The position numbers and the translations under genes were made by a program. From Streptomyces sp. NBC_01298 (GTDB lineage Bacteria; Actinomycetota; Actinomycetes; Streptomycetales; Streptomycetaceae), in the NCBI RefSeq assembly GCF_035978755.1, contig NZ_CP108414.1, forward strand, positions 682,001-746,000: a DNA stretch of 64,000 bases, read 5' to 3'. Shown piece by piece: positions 8,310 to 16,437 of the stretch. The notes below the pieces were generated by a model, which was not told where the DNA came from, did not search any database, and was given only the letters and a program-made list of their open reading frames with translations. How positions within the stretch are numbered: position 1 is the first letter of the stretch; every line of letters begins with the position of its first letter.

Positions 8310-8724
8310 CCTCCTCGTGGAACACCACGGCGTACCGGTCCTGGTCTGCGCCGCCGACGGCCCGACGGTCGCCACCGAGCAGGACGCGCTCGACCAGCTC
8401 ATCGGCAGCGCCTTCTACCGGACCGACATCGTCGCCGTCCCGGTGGAACGACTGGACGCCGGCTTCTTCGACCTGCGCGGCGGCCTGGCCGGGGCGATCA
8501 TGCAGAAGTTCGTGAACTACCGGGTCCGCCTGGTGGTCGTGGGTGATCTCTCTCACCACCTGGAGACCAGTGCGGCCCTGCGCGATCTCGTACGGGAGTC
8601 GAACGAGGGCCGCCACATCTGGTTCCTGCCCGACCTCGACGCCCTGGCCGCCCGGCTCGCCCCGGCCGGGGAAGCGGGTCGAGGGGCTCCGGATTCCGCG
8701 TCCGCGGAACCGTTCGGCGGATAA
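8302..8724 (+). CDS. DUF4180 domain-containing protein
   Basis: A 140-residue protein spanning the DUF4180 domain: GVPVLVCAADGP near the start, SAFYRTDIVAVPVERLDAGFF in the middle, and QKFVNYRVRLVVVGDLS, then SNEGRHIWFLPDLDAL. The family resembles small SpoIIAA/STAS-like folds that carry a conserved N-Y-R and E-S-N, and its molecular role is not known. The GTG start lies inside the end of the preceding HTH gene, an eight-base overlap implying tight stoichiometry. Pairing of a short HTH protein with DUF4180 suggests a regulator with a sensory partner. Confidence 0.8.
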   Translation: MADLLVEHHGVPVLVCAADGPTVATEQDALDQLIGSAFYRTDIVAVPVERLDAGFFDLRGGLAGAIMQKFVNYRVRLVVVGDLSHHLETSAALRDLVRESNEGRHIWFLPDLDALAARLAPAGEAGRGAPDSASAEPFGG

Positions 8725-8800
8725 GCGTTATCGAAGTCCCCCTCGACGGTCTCCCAGGTATTGGGCATCATCGAGCGCCGGCACGGACAGGGACTTTTCT

Positions 8801-10465
8801 ATGAGCACTCAGCACACGGCAGCGCTGGTCGCCGCGGCCCGCGCGGGCGATCCCCGCGCACAGGACGACCTGGTCAGCGCCTATCTGCCGCTGGTCTACA
8901 ACATCGTCGGGCGGGCCCTGAACGGGTCCGTCGACGTGGACGACGTGGTCCAGGACACGATGCTGCGGGCACTCGACGGGCTGGGCGGCCTGCGCGACGA
9001 CCACAGCTTCCGGTCCTGGCTGGTCGCGATCGCCATGAACCGGGTGCGCGCCCACTGGCAGGCCCGCCGGAGCGCCCCCGGCGAAAGCGGCCTCGAAGCC
9101 GCCTGGGAGCTCGCCGATCCGGGCGCCGACTTCGTGGACCTGACCGTCGTACGGCTCCAGCTGGAGGGCCAGCGGCGGGAGACGGCCCGGGCCACGCGCT
9201 GGCTGGAGCCCGACGACCGGGCGCTGCTGTCCCTGTGGTGGCTGGAGTGCGCCGGTGAGCTGACGCGCGCCGAGATGGCGCAGGCGCTGGAGCTGTCCCC
9301 GCAGCACACGGCGGTACGGGTGCAGCGGATGAAGGCGCAGCTGGAGGCGGCCCGCGTGGTGGAGCGGGCGCTGGGCGCCCAGCCGCCCTGCGAGGACCTG
9401 CGCGCGATGGCCGCGAGCTGGGACGGGCTGCCCTCGGCGCTGTGGCGCAAGCGAATAGCCCGGCACGCCCGCGAGTGCCTGCGCTGCGGCGGGCTGTGGA
9501 ACGGCCTGGTCCCGGCCGAAGGACTGCTGGCCGGGCTGGCGCTGCTGCCGGTCTCGGCGGCGCTGCTCGCCGGCGTACGGGCCGCCCTGGACTCCGGCTT
9601 CGCCTCCGCGGGCCTGGCCACGACCGCTTCGGCCGCGGCGTACGGCGGGGACGCGGCCGGGGGTGGGGGCGGGACCGCGGGCGAAGCGCGGTTCGCCGTC
9701 ACGGACGGGGCCGGGGACGGGCGTGCCTCGCTGCGCAAGCGGCGGCGCGTCCGCGGCCGGCGCCGGGTCATCGGCGGCGCGGTGCTCGCCGCCTGTGTCG
9801 TGGGAGGCGGGCTGACCTACCTCGGCACCCGGCCCGGCACCGGCTCCGTCGAGGCGCCCGCGGCCGCGCTCGTGGCACCGGAATCGGGGACCTCCCTGCC
9901 CCCGGAGCCGGCCTCCCCCACCCCGAGCCCCTCGGCGTCCGCCTCTCCGAGCACCTCGCCGAGCCCCAGCCCCAGCCCCAGCGCGAGCCCGAGCCCGACG
10001 CCGAGTCCGACCCCCACGCCCACCCCGAAGCCCAGCCCGAAGTCCACCCCGCCGAAGAAGCCCGCTCCCGCCCCGCCGGGCGGCAGCACCGCCGCCCAGG
10101 TGATCTCCCTGGTCAACTCCGAGCGCGCGAAGGCCGGCTGCGGGCCGCTCAAGGAGGACGCGCAGCTGCGTACGGCCGCCCAGGGGCACTCCGACGACAT
10201 GGCGCGGCGGGACTTCTTCTCGCACACCAACCCGGACGGCGCGGACCCGGGCCAGCGGACCACTGCCGCCGGGTACCGCTGGTCCACCTACGGGGAGAAC
10301 ATCGCGATGGGCCAGCGGACCGCGGCCCAGGTGATGGATTCCTGGATGAAGAGCCAGGGCCACCGGGAGAACATCCTCAACTGCTCCTTCAAGGACATCG
10401 GCGTGGGCATCCACACGGGCTCGGGCGGCCCGTGGTGGACGCAGAACTTCGGTGCCCGGATGTAG
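8801..10465 (+). CDS. ECF-type sigma factor fused to zinc anti-sigma-like domain, transmembrane helix and extracellular CAP domain
   Basis: A 554-residue multidomain protein. Residues about 15-85 hold sigma region 2 (VDVDDVVQDTMLRALDGL, SFRSWLVAIAMNRVRAHW) and about 143-187 region 4 (ELTRAEMAQALELSPQHT). C197, H222, C226 and C229 then form a C-x24-H-x3-C-x2-C pattern as in ZAS anti-sigma factors such as RsrA. A basic run RKRRRVRGRRR precedes a transmembrane helix at about 323-343. A Pro/Ser/Thr-rich linker at about 356-425 leads to a CAP/SCP domain at about 426-554 with HSDDMARRDFFSH, GENIAMG and HRENIL. The expected topology is sigma and ZAS inside, CAP outside, so the chain could sense an external or redox signal and release its own sigma domain. 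Confidence 0.85.
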   Translation: MSTQHTAALVAAARAGDPRAQDDLVSAYLPLVYNIVGRALNGSVDVDDVVQDTMLRALDGLGGLRDDHSFRSWLVAIAMNRVRAHWQARRSAPGESGLEAAWELADPGADFVDLTVVRLQLEGQRRETARATRWLEPDDRALLSLWWLECAGELTRAEMAQALELSPQHTAVRVQRMKAQLEAARVVERALGAQPPCEDLRAMAASWDGLPSALWRKRIARHARECLRCGGLWNGLVPAEGLLAGLALLPVSAALLAGVRAALDSGFASAGLATTASAAAYGGDAAGGGGGTAGEARFAVTDGAGDGRASLRKRRRVRGRRRVIGGAVLAACVVGGGLTYLGTRPGTGSVEAPAAALVAPESGTSLPPEPASPTPSPSASASPSTSPSPSPSPSASPSPTPSPTPTPTPKPSPKSTPPKKPAPAPPGGSTAAQVISLVNSERAKAGCGPLKEDAQLRTAAQGHSDDMARRDFFSHTNPDGADPGQRTTAAGYRWSTYGENIAMGQRTAAQVMDSWMKSQGHRENILNCSFKDIGVGIHTGSGGPWWTQNFGARM

Positions 10466-10470
10466 GGAAC

Positions 10471-10494
10471 TCCCGGCCCGGCTCCGCGCCGGGA
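10471..10494 (+). terminator. Hairpin after the sigma/CAP fusion gene
   Basis: TCCCGGC and GCCGGGA form a perfect 7-bp stem with a 10-base loop, five bases after the stop codon. There is no U tract, as is common in high-GC actinobacteria. Confidence 0.5.
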
Positions 10495-10502
10495 GCCCGG
10501 CC

Positions 10503-10566
10503 CGCCTCCCGCTCCATGTCCTTGACCGCCTCCCGCTCCATCTCCCTGACCGCCTCCCGCTCCGCT
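10503..10566. repeat. Direct tandem repeat, 24-bp unit, two full copies plus a partial
   Basis: Copies start at 10503 and 10527 (CGCCTCCCGCTCCATgTCC type, then TTGAC or CTGAC), and a third, shortened copy starts at 10551. They lie in the 209-base gap between the sigma/CAP gene and the helicase gene, just after the terminator-like hairpin. No function is evident. Confidence 0.85.
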
Positions 10567-10674
10567 CCGCCGCGCTCCACCACACCCCTCCCACGCGATC
10601 CGCCCGCAATGATTCAAAATGGGGGGCAAGATAGGAGCTGGAAGCAAACCAGCAGATCACGTCGGTAGATCACG

Positions 10675-13188
10675 GTGGAGGTGGAGCGCATCAGCAGGCA
10701 GAAGCTCCGTCCGCACCAGCGCGAGGCCGTCGACGCCGCCGTACGGGCGCTGGAACTGCCCGCCGGGCGCAGGGTCCCACGGACCGGGCTCCGTACGCAG
10801 GTCATCATGGCAACGGGCTCCGGCAAGTCGCTGGTCGCCGTGCACACGGCCGAGGAACTGCGGGCCGGCCGGGTGCTGGTGCTGGTCCCCTCGCTGGACC
10901 TCCTCGTGCAGACCGCGGCGGCCTGGCGCGAGGGCGGCCGGACCGGCCGCGCCTTCGCCGTGTGCTCGCTGCGCGCCGAGGACGCGGGGGTGCCCACCAC
11001 CACCGACCCGGCCGAACTGGCCGGCTGGGCGGGCCCGTCCGTCGACCGGGTGACGGTGTACGCCACGTACGCCTCGCTGGGCCTCGGCACCATCGAACGC
11101 GCGCACCACGAGGGCCTGCCCGGCTGGGACCTGATCGTGGTCGACGAGGCGCACCGGACCTCGGGGCGCATCGGCAAGCCCTGGGCGGTGGTGCACGACA
11201 ACACCCGCATCCCCTCGCTGCGCCGGCTGTACATGACGGCCACGCCCCGGGTCTGGCAGGACGGCGAGGACCCCGGGCCCGCCGGGAGCGAGGAGCCCGA
11301 GGAGGGCTCCGACCGGCCGGAGGCTGTACGCGGCCGCGGCGACCTGGTGGCCTCCATGGAGGACGATCCCGACGGGCCGTTCGGCGCGCGCTGCCACACC
11401 CTGACCCTCTCGGAGGCCATCGACCGGGGCATCTGCGCGCCCTACCGGGTGGTCTGCGTGGACGTCAGCGACCCGGAGTTCCAGGCGGCCGTGCTGCTCG
11501 GACCGGACGGCCGCTCCGACGCCGTGCGCGGGGTGCGGCTCGCGGCGCTCCAGACGGCGCTGATGACGGCGGCCGTGCAGCAGGGGTTCCGGCGCACCCT
11601 GGTCTTCCACCACCTGACCAAGGAGGCCGAGGCCTTCGCGGCCGGTCTGCCGGCGGTCGCCGCCCGGCTGCGCGCCACGAGTTGGGCCCCGCGGCCGGTG
11701 TACCCCCGTACCGTCTGGGCGGACTGGCTGTGCGGGCAGCACACGGCGGCGCACCGGCGCCGGGTACTGGCCGCCTTCGCGGACGACCGGGTCGCGGACA
11801 AGGCCTTCCTCGGCAGCGTCCGGGTGCTGGGCGAGGGCGTGGACACCAAGGAGTGCGACTCGGTCTTCTGGGCCGACGTACGGGGTTCCATGCCCGACCT
11901 GGTGCAGGCCGTCGGCCGGGCGCTGCGCATCCGGCCCGGGGAGGGCAAGGTCGCCTCCCTCGTGGTGCCGGTGCTGCTGGGACCCGGGGAGTCCCCCGAG
12001 ACGATGCTGACCTCACGGGCGTACGGGGACCTCGCGCGGCTGCTGGAGGCGCTACGGGCCCACGACACCCGGCTGGTGGAGTCCCTGGCACAGCCCCAGG
12101 CCCCGAGCCGGCGCGCGGCCGCGGGCGCGGCGGAGTCCGTGGGCGGCTCCGGTCTGCGGGGCGGCGCGGAGTCCCTGCTGAGCTTCTCCACCCCGCGCGA
12201 CCCGGCGTTGCTGGCCGCCTTCGTCCGGCTGCGCGTCCTGCACCCGGAGCACGAGCACTGGCGGCGCGGGGTGGCGGCCGCCCGGATCTACGCCGGGCTC
12301 GCCGGGGACCTCAAGGTGCCGTTCGCGTTCAAGGTGCCCGAGGGCCCGGAGGCGGACGCGGACGCCCCCGGGGACCGGGAAGCCGGGACTCCGTGGCCGC
12401 CGGGGCTGGCCCGGTTCCCGCTCGGCCAGTGGATCGCGGACGCCCGGCGCACGTACCGCCGCGGGGCGCTCGGCCACCGCCGGGTGGCTCAGCTCGACGA
12501 ACTGGGCATGGTGTGGAGCCACTTCGACGTGGCGTTCGAGGAGGGGCTCGCGGCGGCGGGCGGCTGGGCGGCCGAGCACGGTCACCTGCTGCCTCCCGTG
12601 GACGCCACCTGGCGCGGCGCCCCCGTCGGGGTCTGGGTCAAGAACCAGCGGGCGACGGCCCGCCGGGAGGGCCCCGGCGCCCTGTCCGAGGAGCGCCGGG
12701 AGGCCCTGGATGCCATCGACGCCTCCTGGTGTCCGTCCTGGGAGATCTCCTGGCAGCGGGCCTTCCACCTGACCCGGGTCCACCTGGACGCGGGCGGCCG
12801 GCTCCCGGCGCGCCCCGGGGAGGCCGTGGTCCAGGGCGAGGACCTCGGCGTGTGGCTGCGCGGGCAGCGCGCGGCCTGGGAGCGCCTGGCCCGGGCCCAG
12901 CGCTGGCTGCTGGAGCACACCCTCGGGGTGACCCCGGCCGAGGGCGCGGACCGGCCGAAGCCCCGGGTCGCGCACGCGGACGCGTGGGCCGCGCACCTGG
13001 AGGCGGCCCGGCTGTTCCACGAGCGCGAGCGGCACCTGCGGGTGCCCCGTACGCACGTGGAGCGGGTCGGCGACCGGGACCTGCGCCTCGGTTCCTGGAT
13101 CGCCAACCAGCGCTCCCGCGCCGCGTCCCTCACCCCGGAGCGGACGGCGGCGCTGACGGAGCTCGGGATGCGCTGGTCGGCGTCCTGA
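10675..13188 (+). CDS. DEAD/DEAH-box helicase with four helicase-associated repeats
   Basis: An 837-residue superfamily 2 helicase. Motif I is ATGSGKSLV near residue 45, motif II VVDEAHR near 156, motif III MTATPR and motif VI QAVGRALRI near 410. The C-terminal third holds four helicase-associated (HA) units, each with a L/V-G-x-W-I/V/L-x-x-x-R signature: LGQWIADAR, VGVWVKNQR, LGVWLRGQR and LGSWIANQR. The family is thought to remodel nucleic acid, but its physiological role in Streptomyces is not established. A stop codon three codons upstream limits the start to this GTG or the in-frame GTG two codons later, which has GGTGGAG directly before it. A direct repeat of AGATCACG lies just upstream. 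Confidence 0.85.
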   Translation: MEVERISRQKLRPHQREAVDAAVRALELPAGRRVPRTGLRTQVIMATGSGKSLVAVHTAEELRAGRVLVLVPSLDLLVQTAAAWREGGRTGRAFAVCSLRAEDAGVPTTTDPAELAGWAGPSVDRVTVYATYASLGLGTIERAHHEGLPGWDLIVVDEAHRTSGRIGKPWAVVHDNTRIPSLRRLYMTATPRVWQDGEDPGPAGSEEPEEGSDRPEAVRGRGDLVASMEDDPDGPFGARCHTLTLSEAIDRGICAPYRVVCVDVSDPEFQAAVLLGPDGRSDAVRGVRLAALQTALMTAAVQQGFRRTLVFHHLTKEAEAFAAGLPAVAARLRATSWAPRPVYPRTVWADWLCGQHTAAHRRRVLAAFADDRVADKAFLGSVRVLGEGVDTKECDSVFWADVRGSMPDLVQAVGRALRIRPGEGKVASLVVPVLLGPGESPETMLTSRAYGDLARLLEALRAHDTRLVESLAQPQAPSRRAAAGAAESVGGSGLRGGAESLLSFSTPRDPALLAAFVRLRVLHPEHEHWRRGVAAARIYAGLAGDLKVPFAFKVPEGPEADADAPGDREAGTPWPPGLARFPLGQWIADARRTYRRGALGHRRVAQLDELGMVWSHFDVAFEEGLAAAGGWAAEHGHLLPPVDATWRGAPVGVWVKNQRATARREGPGALSEERREALDAIDASWCPSWEISWQRAFHLTRVHLDAGGRLPARPGEAVVQGEDLGVWLRGQRAAWERLARAQRWLLEHTLGVTPAEGADRPKPRVAHADAWAAHLEAARLFHERERHLRVPRTHVERVGDRDLRLGSWIANQRSRAASLTPERTAALTELGMRWSAS

Positions 13189-13190
13189 GG

Positions 13191-13209
13191 GGCCGGGCGG
13201 TGCCCGGCC
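13191..13209. terminator. Hairpin between the convergent helicase and gadB genes
   Basis: GGCCGGGC, a three-base loop and GCCCGGCC form a perfect 8-bp stem two bases after the helicase stop. It can serve both converging transcripts. Confidence 0.55.
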
Positions 13210-13236
13210 GGGCTCGGTGGCAAGAACCCGCCGGGC

Positions 13237-14628
13237 TCAGTGGTGGAAGCCCGACCGGGGCGCCGCCGCGGGCACCGGCTGCGGATGGGCGACCAGGTGG
13301 TCCACGGCGCCCCGCAGGTCGGTGACGAGCAGCGCGATCTGGTCGCGGGTCACCCCGTGCCGGATCAGGACCCGCTGGATGACGGTGTCGTCGCGGTCGG
13401 CGGGCAGGGGGTACGAGGGCACCTGCCAGCCGCGCATCCGGAGCCGGTCGGAGAGGTCGTAGAGGGTGAAGCCCGCCCCCTCCGGGTCGGTGAGCCGGTA
13501 GGAGACGGCGGGCAGCGCGCCCTGGCCGTCGTAGAGGAGGGTGAAGGGGCCGATGGTCTCGATCTCCCGGGCCAGGTACTGGGCGGTGTCGGCGCAGGCC
13601 TGCTGGACCCGTCGGTAGCCGCCCCGGCCCAGCCGCAGGAACAGGTAGTACTGGGCGATGATCTCGCCGCCCGGCCGGGAGAAGTTCAGGGCGAAGGTGG
13701 GCATGTCCCCGCCGAGGTAGTCCACGGAGAAGACCAGGTCGGCCGGGAGCAGATCGGCGGTGCGCCAGACGATCCAGCCGACGCCCAGCGGGGCGAGGCC
13801 GTACTTGTGCCCGGAGGTGTTGACGGAGGCCACGCGCGGCAGCCGGAAGTCCCAGACCACGTCGGGGTGGAGGAAGGGTGCCACGAAGCCGCCGCTGGCG
13901 GCGTCCACGTGGATCGGCACGTCCCAGCCGTGCTCGGCCTGGATCCGGTCGAGTTCGGCGGCGATCTCGGCGACGGGCTCGTAGACGCAGGTGTAGGTGA
14001 CCCCGAGGATGGCGACGACGCCGATGGTGTTCTCGTCGACGTTCGCGGCGAGCTGCTCGGGGCTCAGACCGGTGGCTCCGGGCAACAGGGGGAGCTGGCG
14101 GAGCTCGACGTCGAAGTACCGTGCGAACTTCTCCCAGCAGACCTGGACCGGCCCGCACACCAGGTTCGGCCGGTCGGTGGGCAGGCCGGCGGCTCGGCGG
14201 CGCTCGCGCCAGCGCCACTTGAGGGCGAGGCCGCCGAGCATGGCGGCCTCGCTGGAGCCGGTGGTGGAGCAGCCGGTGCCGGTGGTGCCGGCGGGGGCGT
14301 TCCACAGGTCGGCCAGGATGTTGACGCAGCGGGCCTCGATCTCGGCCGTCTGCGGGTACTCGTCCTTGTCGATCATGTTCTTGTCGAGGCACTCGTTCAT
14401 CAGCCGGTGGACCCCGTCGTCCGACCAGGTGGTGCAGAAGGTGGCCAGGTTCTGGGCGGCGTTGCCGTCGAGGAGCAGCTCGTTGTGGAGGAGCTCGTAG
14501 ACCACCTCGGAGGGCGAGTGGTCTTCGGGCATCCGGTACTTGGGGAGGATCTCGCCGCTGAGGGTGGACGCGAACACGTCCGTCTCGGCGTCGCGGGCAC
14601 GCAGGTCCTTCGTCTCGTGGAGAGCCAT
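13237..14628 (-). CDS. gadB: Glutamate decarboxylase (PLP-dependent)
   Basis: A 463-residue group II PLP decarboxylase that converts L-glutamate to GABA and CO2, consuming a proton. It matches E. coli GadB in length (466). The PLP lysine is K275 in NTSGHKYGLAP, the Asp that contacts the pyridine ring is D242 in HVDAASGGF, and GCSTTGSSEAAM near 120 is the family hallmark. The N-terminal TLSGEILPKYRMPE fits GadB well. The ATG gives the standard family start. No antiporter gene (GadC) lies beside it, so a role in an exported-GABA acid-resistance cycle is not supported by context; GABA shunt metabolism is equally possible. An OmpR-like repeat array lies 34 bases upstream. Confidence 0.93.
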   Translation of the reverse strand: MALHETKDLRARDAETDVFASTLSGEILPKYRMPEDHSPSEVVYELLHNELLLDGNAAQNLATFCTTWSDDGVHRLMNECLDKNMIDKDEYPQTAEIEARCVNILADLWNAPAGTTGTGCSTTGSSEAAMLGGLALKWRWRERRRAAGLPTDRPNLVCGPVQVCWEKFARYFDVELRQLPLLPGATGLSPEQLAANVDENTIGVVAILGVTYTCVYEPVAEIAAELDRIQAEHGWDVPIHVDAASGGFVAPFLHPDVVWDFRLPRVASVNTSGHKYGLAPLGVGWIVWRTADLLPADLVFSVDYLGGDMPTFALNFSRPGGEIIAQYYLFLRLGRGGYRRVQQACADTAQYLAREIETIGPFTLLYDGQGALPAVSYRLTDPEGAGFTLYDLSDRLRMRGWQVPSYPLPADRDDTVIQRVLIRHGVTRDQIALLVTDLRGAVDHLVAHPQPVPAAAPRSGFHH

Positions 14629-14661
14629 ATCGGGACTATAACGGGATGGAACGGGACAGAT

Positions 14662-14703
14662 CATCCTGAAGCGGTCTTCAGGATGCTTCAGGGAGGGTTC
14701 AGG
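14662..14703. promoter_or_regulatory. Inverted repeat plus three phased TTCAGG direct repeats (putative OmpR-family operator)
   Basis: CATCCTGAAG and CTTCAGGATG are perfect 10-bp arms with a four-base loop (14662-14685). TTCAGG occurs at 14677, 14687 and 14698, that is, every 10-11 bp on one helix face, as OmpR/PhoB-type regulators prefer. The array lies between gadB and the PepSY lipoprotein gene, which precedes an OmpR-type response regulator. Autoregulation is inferred. Confidence 0.65.
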
Positions 14704-14763
14704 AGGGCCCTGGAGGGTGGAGTCATCACCAACCGGTGAGACAGCCGCTCGGGAGGGCCCCCC

Positions 14764-15705
14764 ATGAACGTCCGCACGACCGTCACCGCGAAGAGCCCGG
14801 CCGGCGCGAAGGGCCCCGCCGGCGCGAAGAGCCCCGCCGGCGCGAAGGGCCCCGCCGGCGCCAAGGCCCCGACATGCGCGAAGGCCGCGGCCGCCGTCCG
14901 CCGGCGTCGGCTGCCGGCCGCCGGCCTCGCGGCCGGAGCCCTCCTCCTCTCGCTCACCGCCTGCGGAGGCGCGGGCTCCGACCCCGGGGTGGACAAGGCC
15001 CGCGCCGCCGGCAACGCGGCCCCGGCCGCGGCCGCCTCGACCGCACCCGAGTCCCCCGCGGCGACTCCCGAGCCGGCCACCGCCGAACAGGGCGGCCCGA
15101 AGACCTCCCGCACCCAGGCCATGGCGACCGCCGAGAACTCGGTGCCCGGCGGCCGGATCACGGACGTGGAGCTGGAGACCGAGGACGGCACCCAGGTCTG
15201 GGAGATCGACGTCATGACCGCCGAGCCGCGCGTGCACCACCTCACGGTGGACGCGACCACCGGCGCGCTGCTCGGCAACCGCGCCGACCGGATGCCGGAA
15301 CGCGCCCGCCCGTACCTGGAGATCCCGCTCGCCACACTGGCCGCCGCGAGCGTGGACCGCGAGGACGCCGTCCGCACCGCCGTGGCCGCGGCGGGGGCGG
15401 GCTTCGTCTCCGAACTGTCCATCGAGGGCACCGAGGCCGGGCCGCTGTGGCGGATCGAGGTCAGCGACGGCGCCGTCCGGCACGAGATCGACATCGACGC
15501 GAAGACCGGCGAAGTGGCCCGCCACCAGAAGGAAGCGAAGGGAGAGAGGGAACAGCGCCAGGGCCGCGACCGCTCCGCCGACGAGGACGGCGGCGACAGC
15601 GGCGACAGCGGCGCCTCCGGCCGCCCCTCCCAGCAGGAGATCCGCGACCGCTCCGGCAACCTCGGCCAGGACCACTACGACTGGTCGCAGCACGCCCGCC
15701 GCTGA
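14764..15705 (+). CDS. PepSY-domain lipoprotein with collagen-like N-terminal repeats
   Basis: A 313-residue secreted lipoprotein. After an unusual 45-residue N-terminus with four SPAGAK/GPAGAK units comes RRRRLPAAGL, a hydrophobic core and a lipobox SLTAC with C67. Two PepSY-type segments follow (about 115-180, ending VDATTGALLG, and about 198-255, with EIDIDAKTGEV); the C-terminus is acidic and Gly/Ser-rich. PepSY domains are linked with control of extracellular proteases or sensor kinases. A GGGAGGG site five bases before the ATG supports this start, so the long N-terminal stretch before the signal peptide appears real. A response regulator and a histidine kinase follow at once, suggesting the lipoprotein is the target or modulator of that system. 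Confidence 0.8.
   Translation: MNVRTTVTAKSPAGAKGPAGAKSPAGAKGPAGAKAPTCAKAAAAVRRRRLPAAGLAAGALLLSLTACGGAGSDPGVDKARAAGNAAPAAAASTAPESPAATPEPATAEQGGPKTSRTQAMATAENSVPGGRITDVELETEDGTQVWEIDVMTAEPRVHHLTVDATTGALLGNRADRMPERARPYLEIPLATLAAASVDREDAVRTAVAAAGAGFVSELSIEGTEAGPLWRIEVSDGAVRHEIDIDAKTGEVARHQKEAKGEREQRQGRDRSADEDGGDSGDSGASGRPSQQEIRDRSGNLGQDHYDWSQHARR
14791..14862. repeat. Four 18-bp tandem repeats encoding SPAGAK/GPAGAK
   Basis: Units start at 14791, 14809, 14827 and 14845. Each is AAG-(A/G)GC-CC(C/G)-GCC-GGC-GC(G/C), and the first Ser/Gly codon alternates. They encode a lysine-rich, positively charged extension ahead of the lipoprotein signal peptide. Confidence 0.9.
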
Positions 15706-15738
15706 GAGCATCCCCCACCAATAGGTAGGATCCGGACA

Positions 15739-16437
15739 ATGAGCAGCATATTGATCGTGGAGGACGAGGTCTCCCTGACCTCCGTCCTGCGCCGCGGATT
15801 CGAGGCCGAGGGGCTCCGGGTCGACGTGGCCCACGACGGACACGAGGGTCTGCGGCTCGCGCTCACCGGCGCCCACGACGCGATCGTCCTCGACGTGATG
15901 CTGCCGGGCCTCGACGGACACCGCGTGTGCCGGACCGTACGGGCCGCCGGGCTGTGGACGCCGATCCTGATGCTGACCGCCCGGGACAGCGAGTACGACG
16001 AGGCCGAGGGCCTCGACACCGGCGCGGACGACTACCTCACGAAGCCCTTCTCCTATCTGGTGCTCCAGGCCCGCCTGCGTGCCCTGCTGCGCCGCGGGGG
16101 CGCCGCCCAGCCGGCCGTCGTCGAGGCGGGCGACCTCGTCCTGGAGCCCGGGAGCAAGAGGTGCACGCGGGCCGGGGCCGAGATCCCGCTCACCGCCAAG
16201 GAGTTCGACCTCCTCGCGGTGCTCGCGCGGCGGCCGGGGGTCACGGTCTCCAAGGGCGCCCTGCTGGAGGAGGTCTGGGACCTGCCCGCCGACAGCGATC
16301 CGAACGTGGTGGAGGTGCACGTGAGCGCGTTGCGCCGCAAGCTCCAGGACCCCTTCGGAGACACCGCGCGGCCCCTGCTGCACACCGCTCGCGGGATCGG
16401 CTACCGCCTCGTCCCGCGGCCCGCCGCCACCCCGTGA
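15739..16437 (+). CDS. OmpR-family response regulator
   Basis: A 232-residue two-component regulator. The receiver domain (1-120) has the acidic pair ED near residue 9, the phospho-acceptor D52 in VLDVMLPGLDG, Thr in LTARD, and Lys in LTKPFSY. The C-terminal winged HTH (about 130-228) shows LTAKEFDLLAVLARRPG and VVEVHVSALRRKL. It lies between the PepSY lipoprotein and a kinase, overlapping the kinase start as GTGA. The TTCAGG repeats upstream of the lipoprotein gene are its likely target. The layout resembles CseB/AfsQ1-like cell-envelope systems, but orthology cannot be fixed here. Confidence 0.9.
   Translation: MSSILIVEDEVSLTSVLRRGFEAEGLRVDVAHDGHEGLRLALTGAHDAIVLDVMLPGLDGHRVCRTVRAAGLWTPILMLTARDSEYDEAEGLDTGADDYLTKPFSYLVLQARLRALLRRGGAAQPAVVEAGDLVLEPGSKRCTRAGAEIPLTAKEFDLLAVLARRPGVTVSKGALLEEVWDLPADSDPNVVEVHVSALRRKLQDPFGDTARPLLHTARGIGYRLVPRPAATP

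Noticed and set aside
10389..10583. A 64-codon reverse frame reading EREAV-repeats
   Set aside because: It arises from the 24-bp DNA repeat, has no ribosome-binding site, and runs into the sigma/CAP coding end.
10675..13188. Helicase as part of a plasmid, phage or defence island
   Set aside because: No replication, integrase, toxin, nuclease or mobile marker accompanies it, and its base composition is like its neighbours.
15927..16433. A long upstream extension of the histidine kinase frame
   Set aside because: It overlaps the response regulator entirely and is Arg/Pro-rich shadow sequence; the GTG at 16434 gives the standard coupled start.
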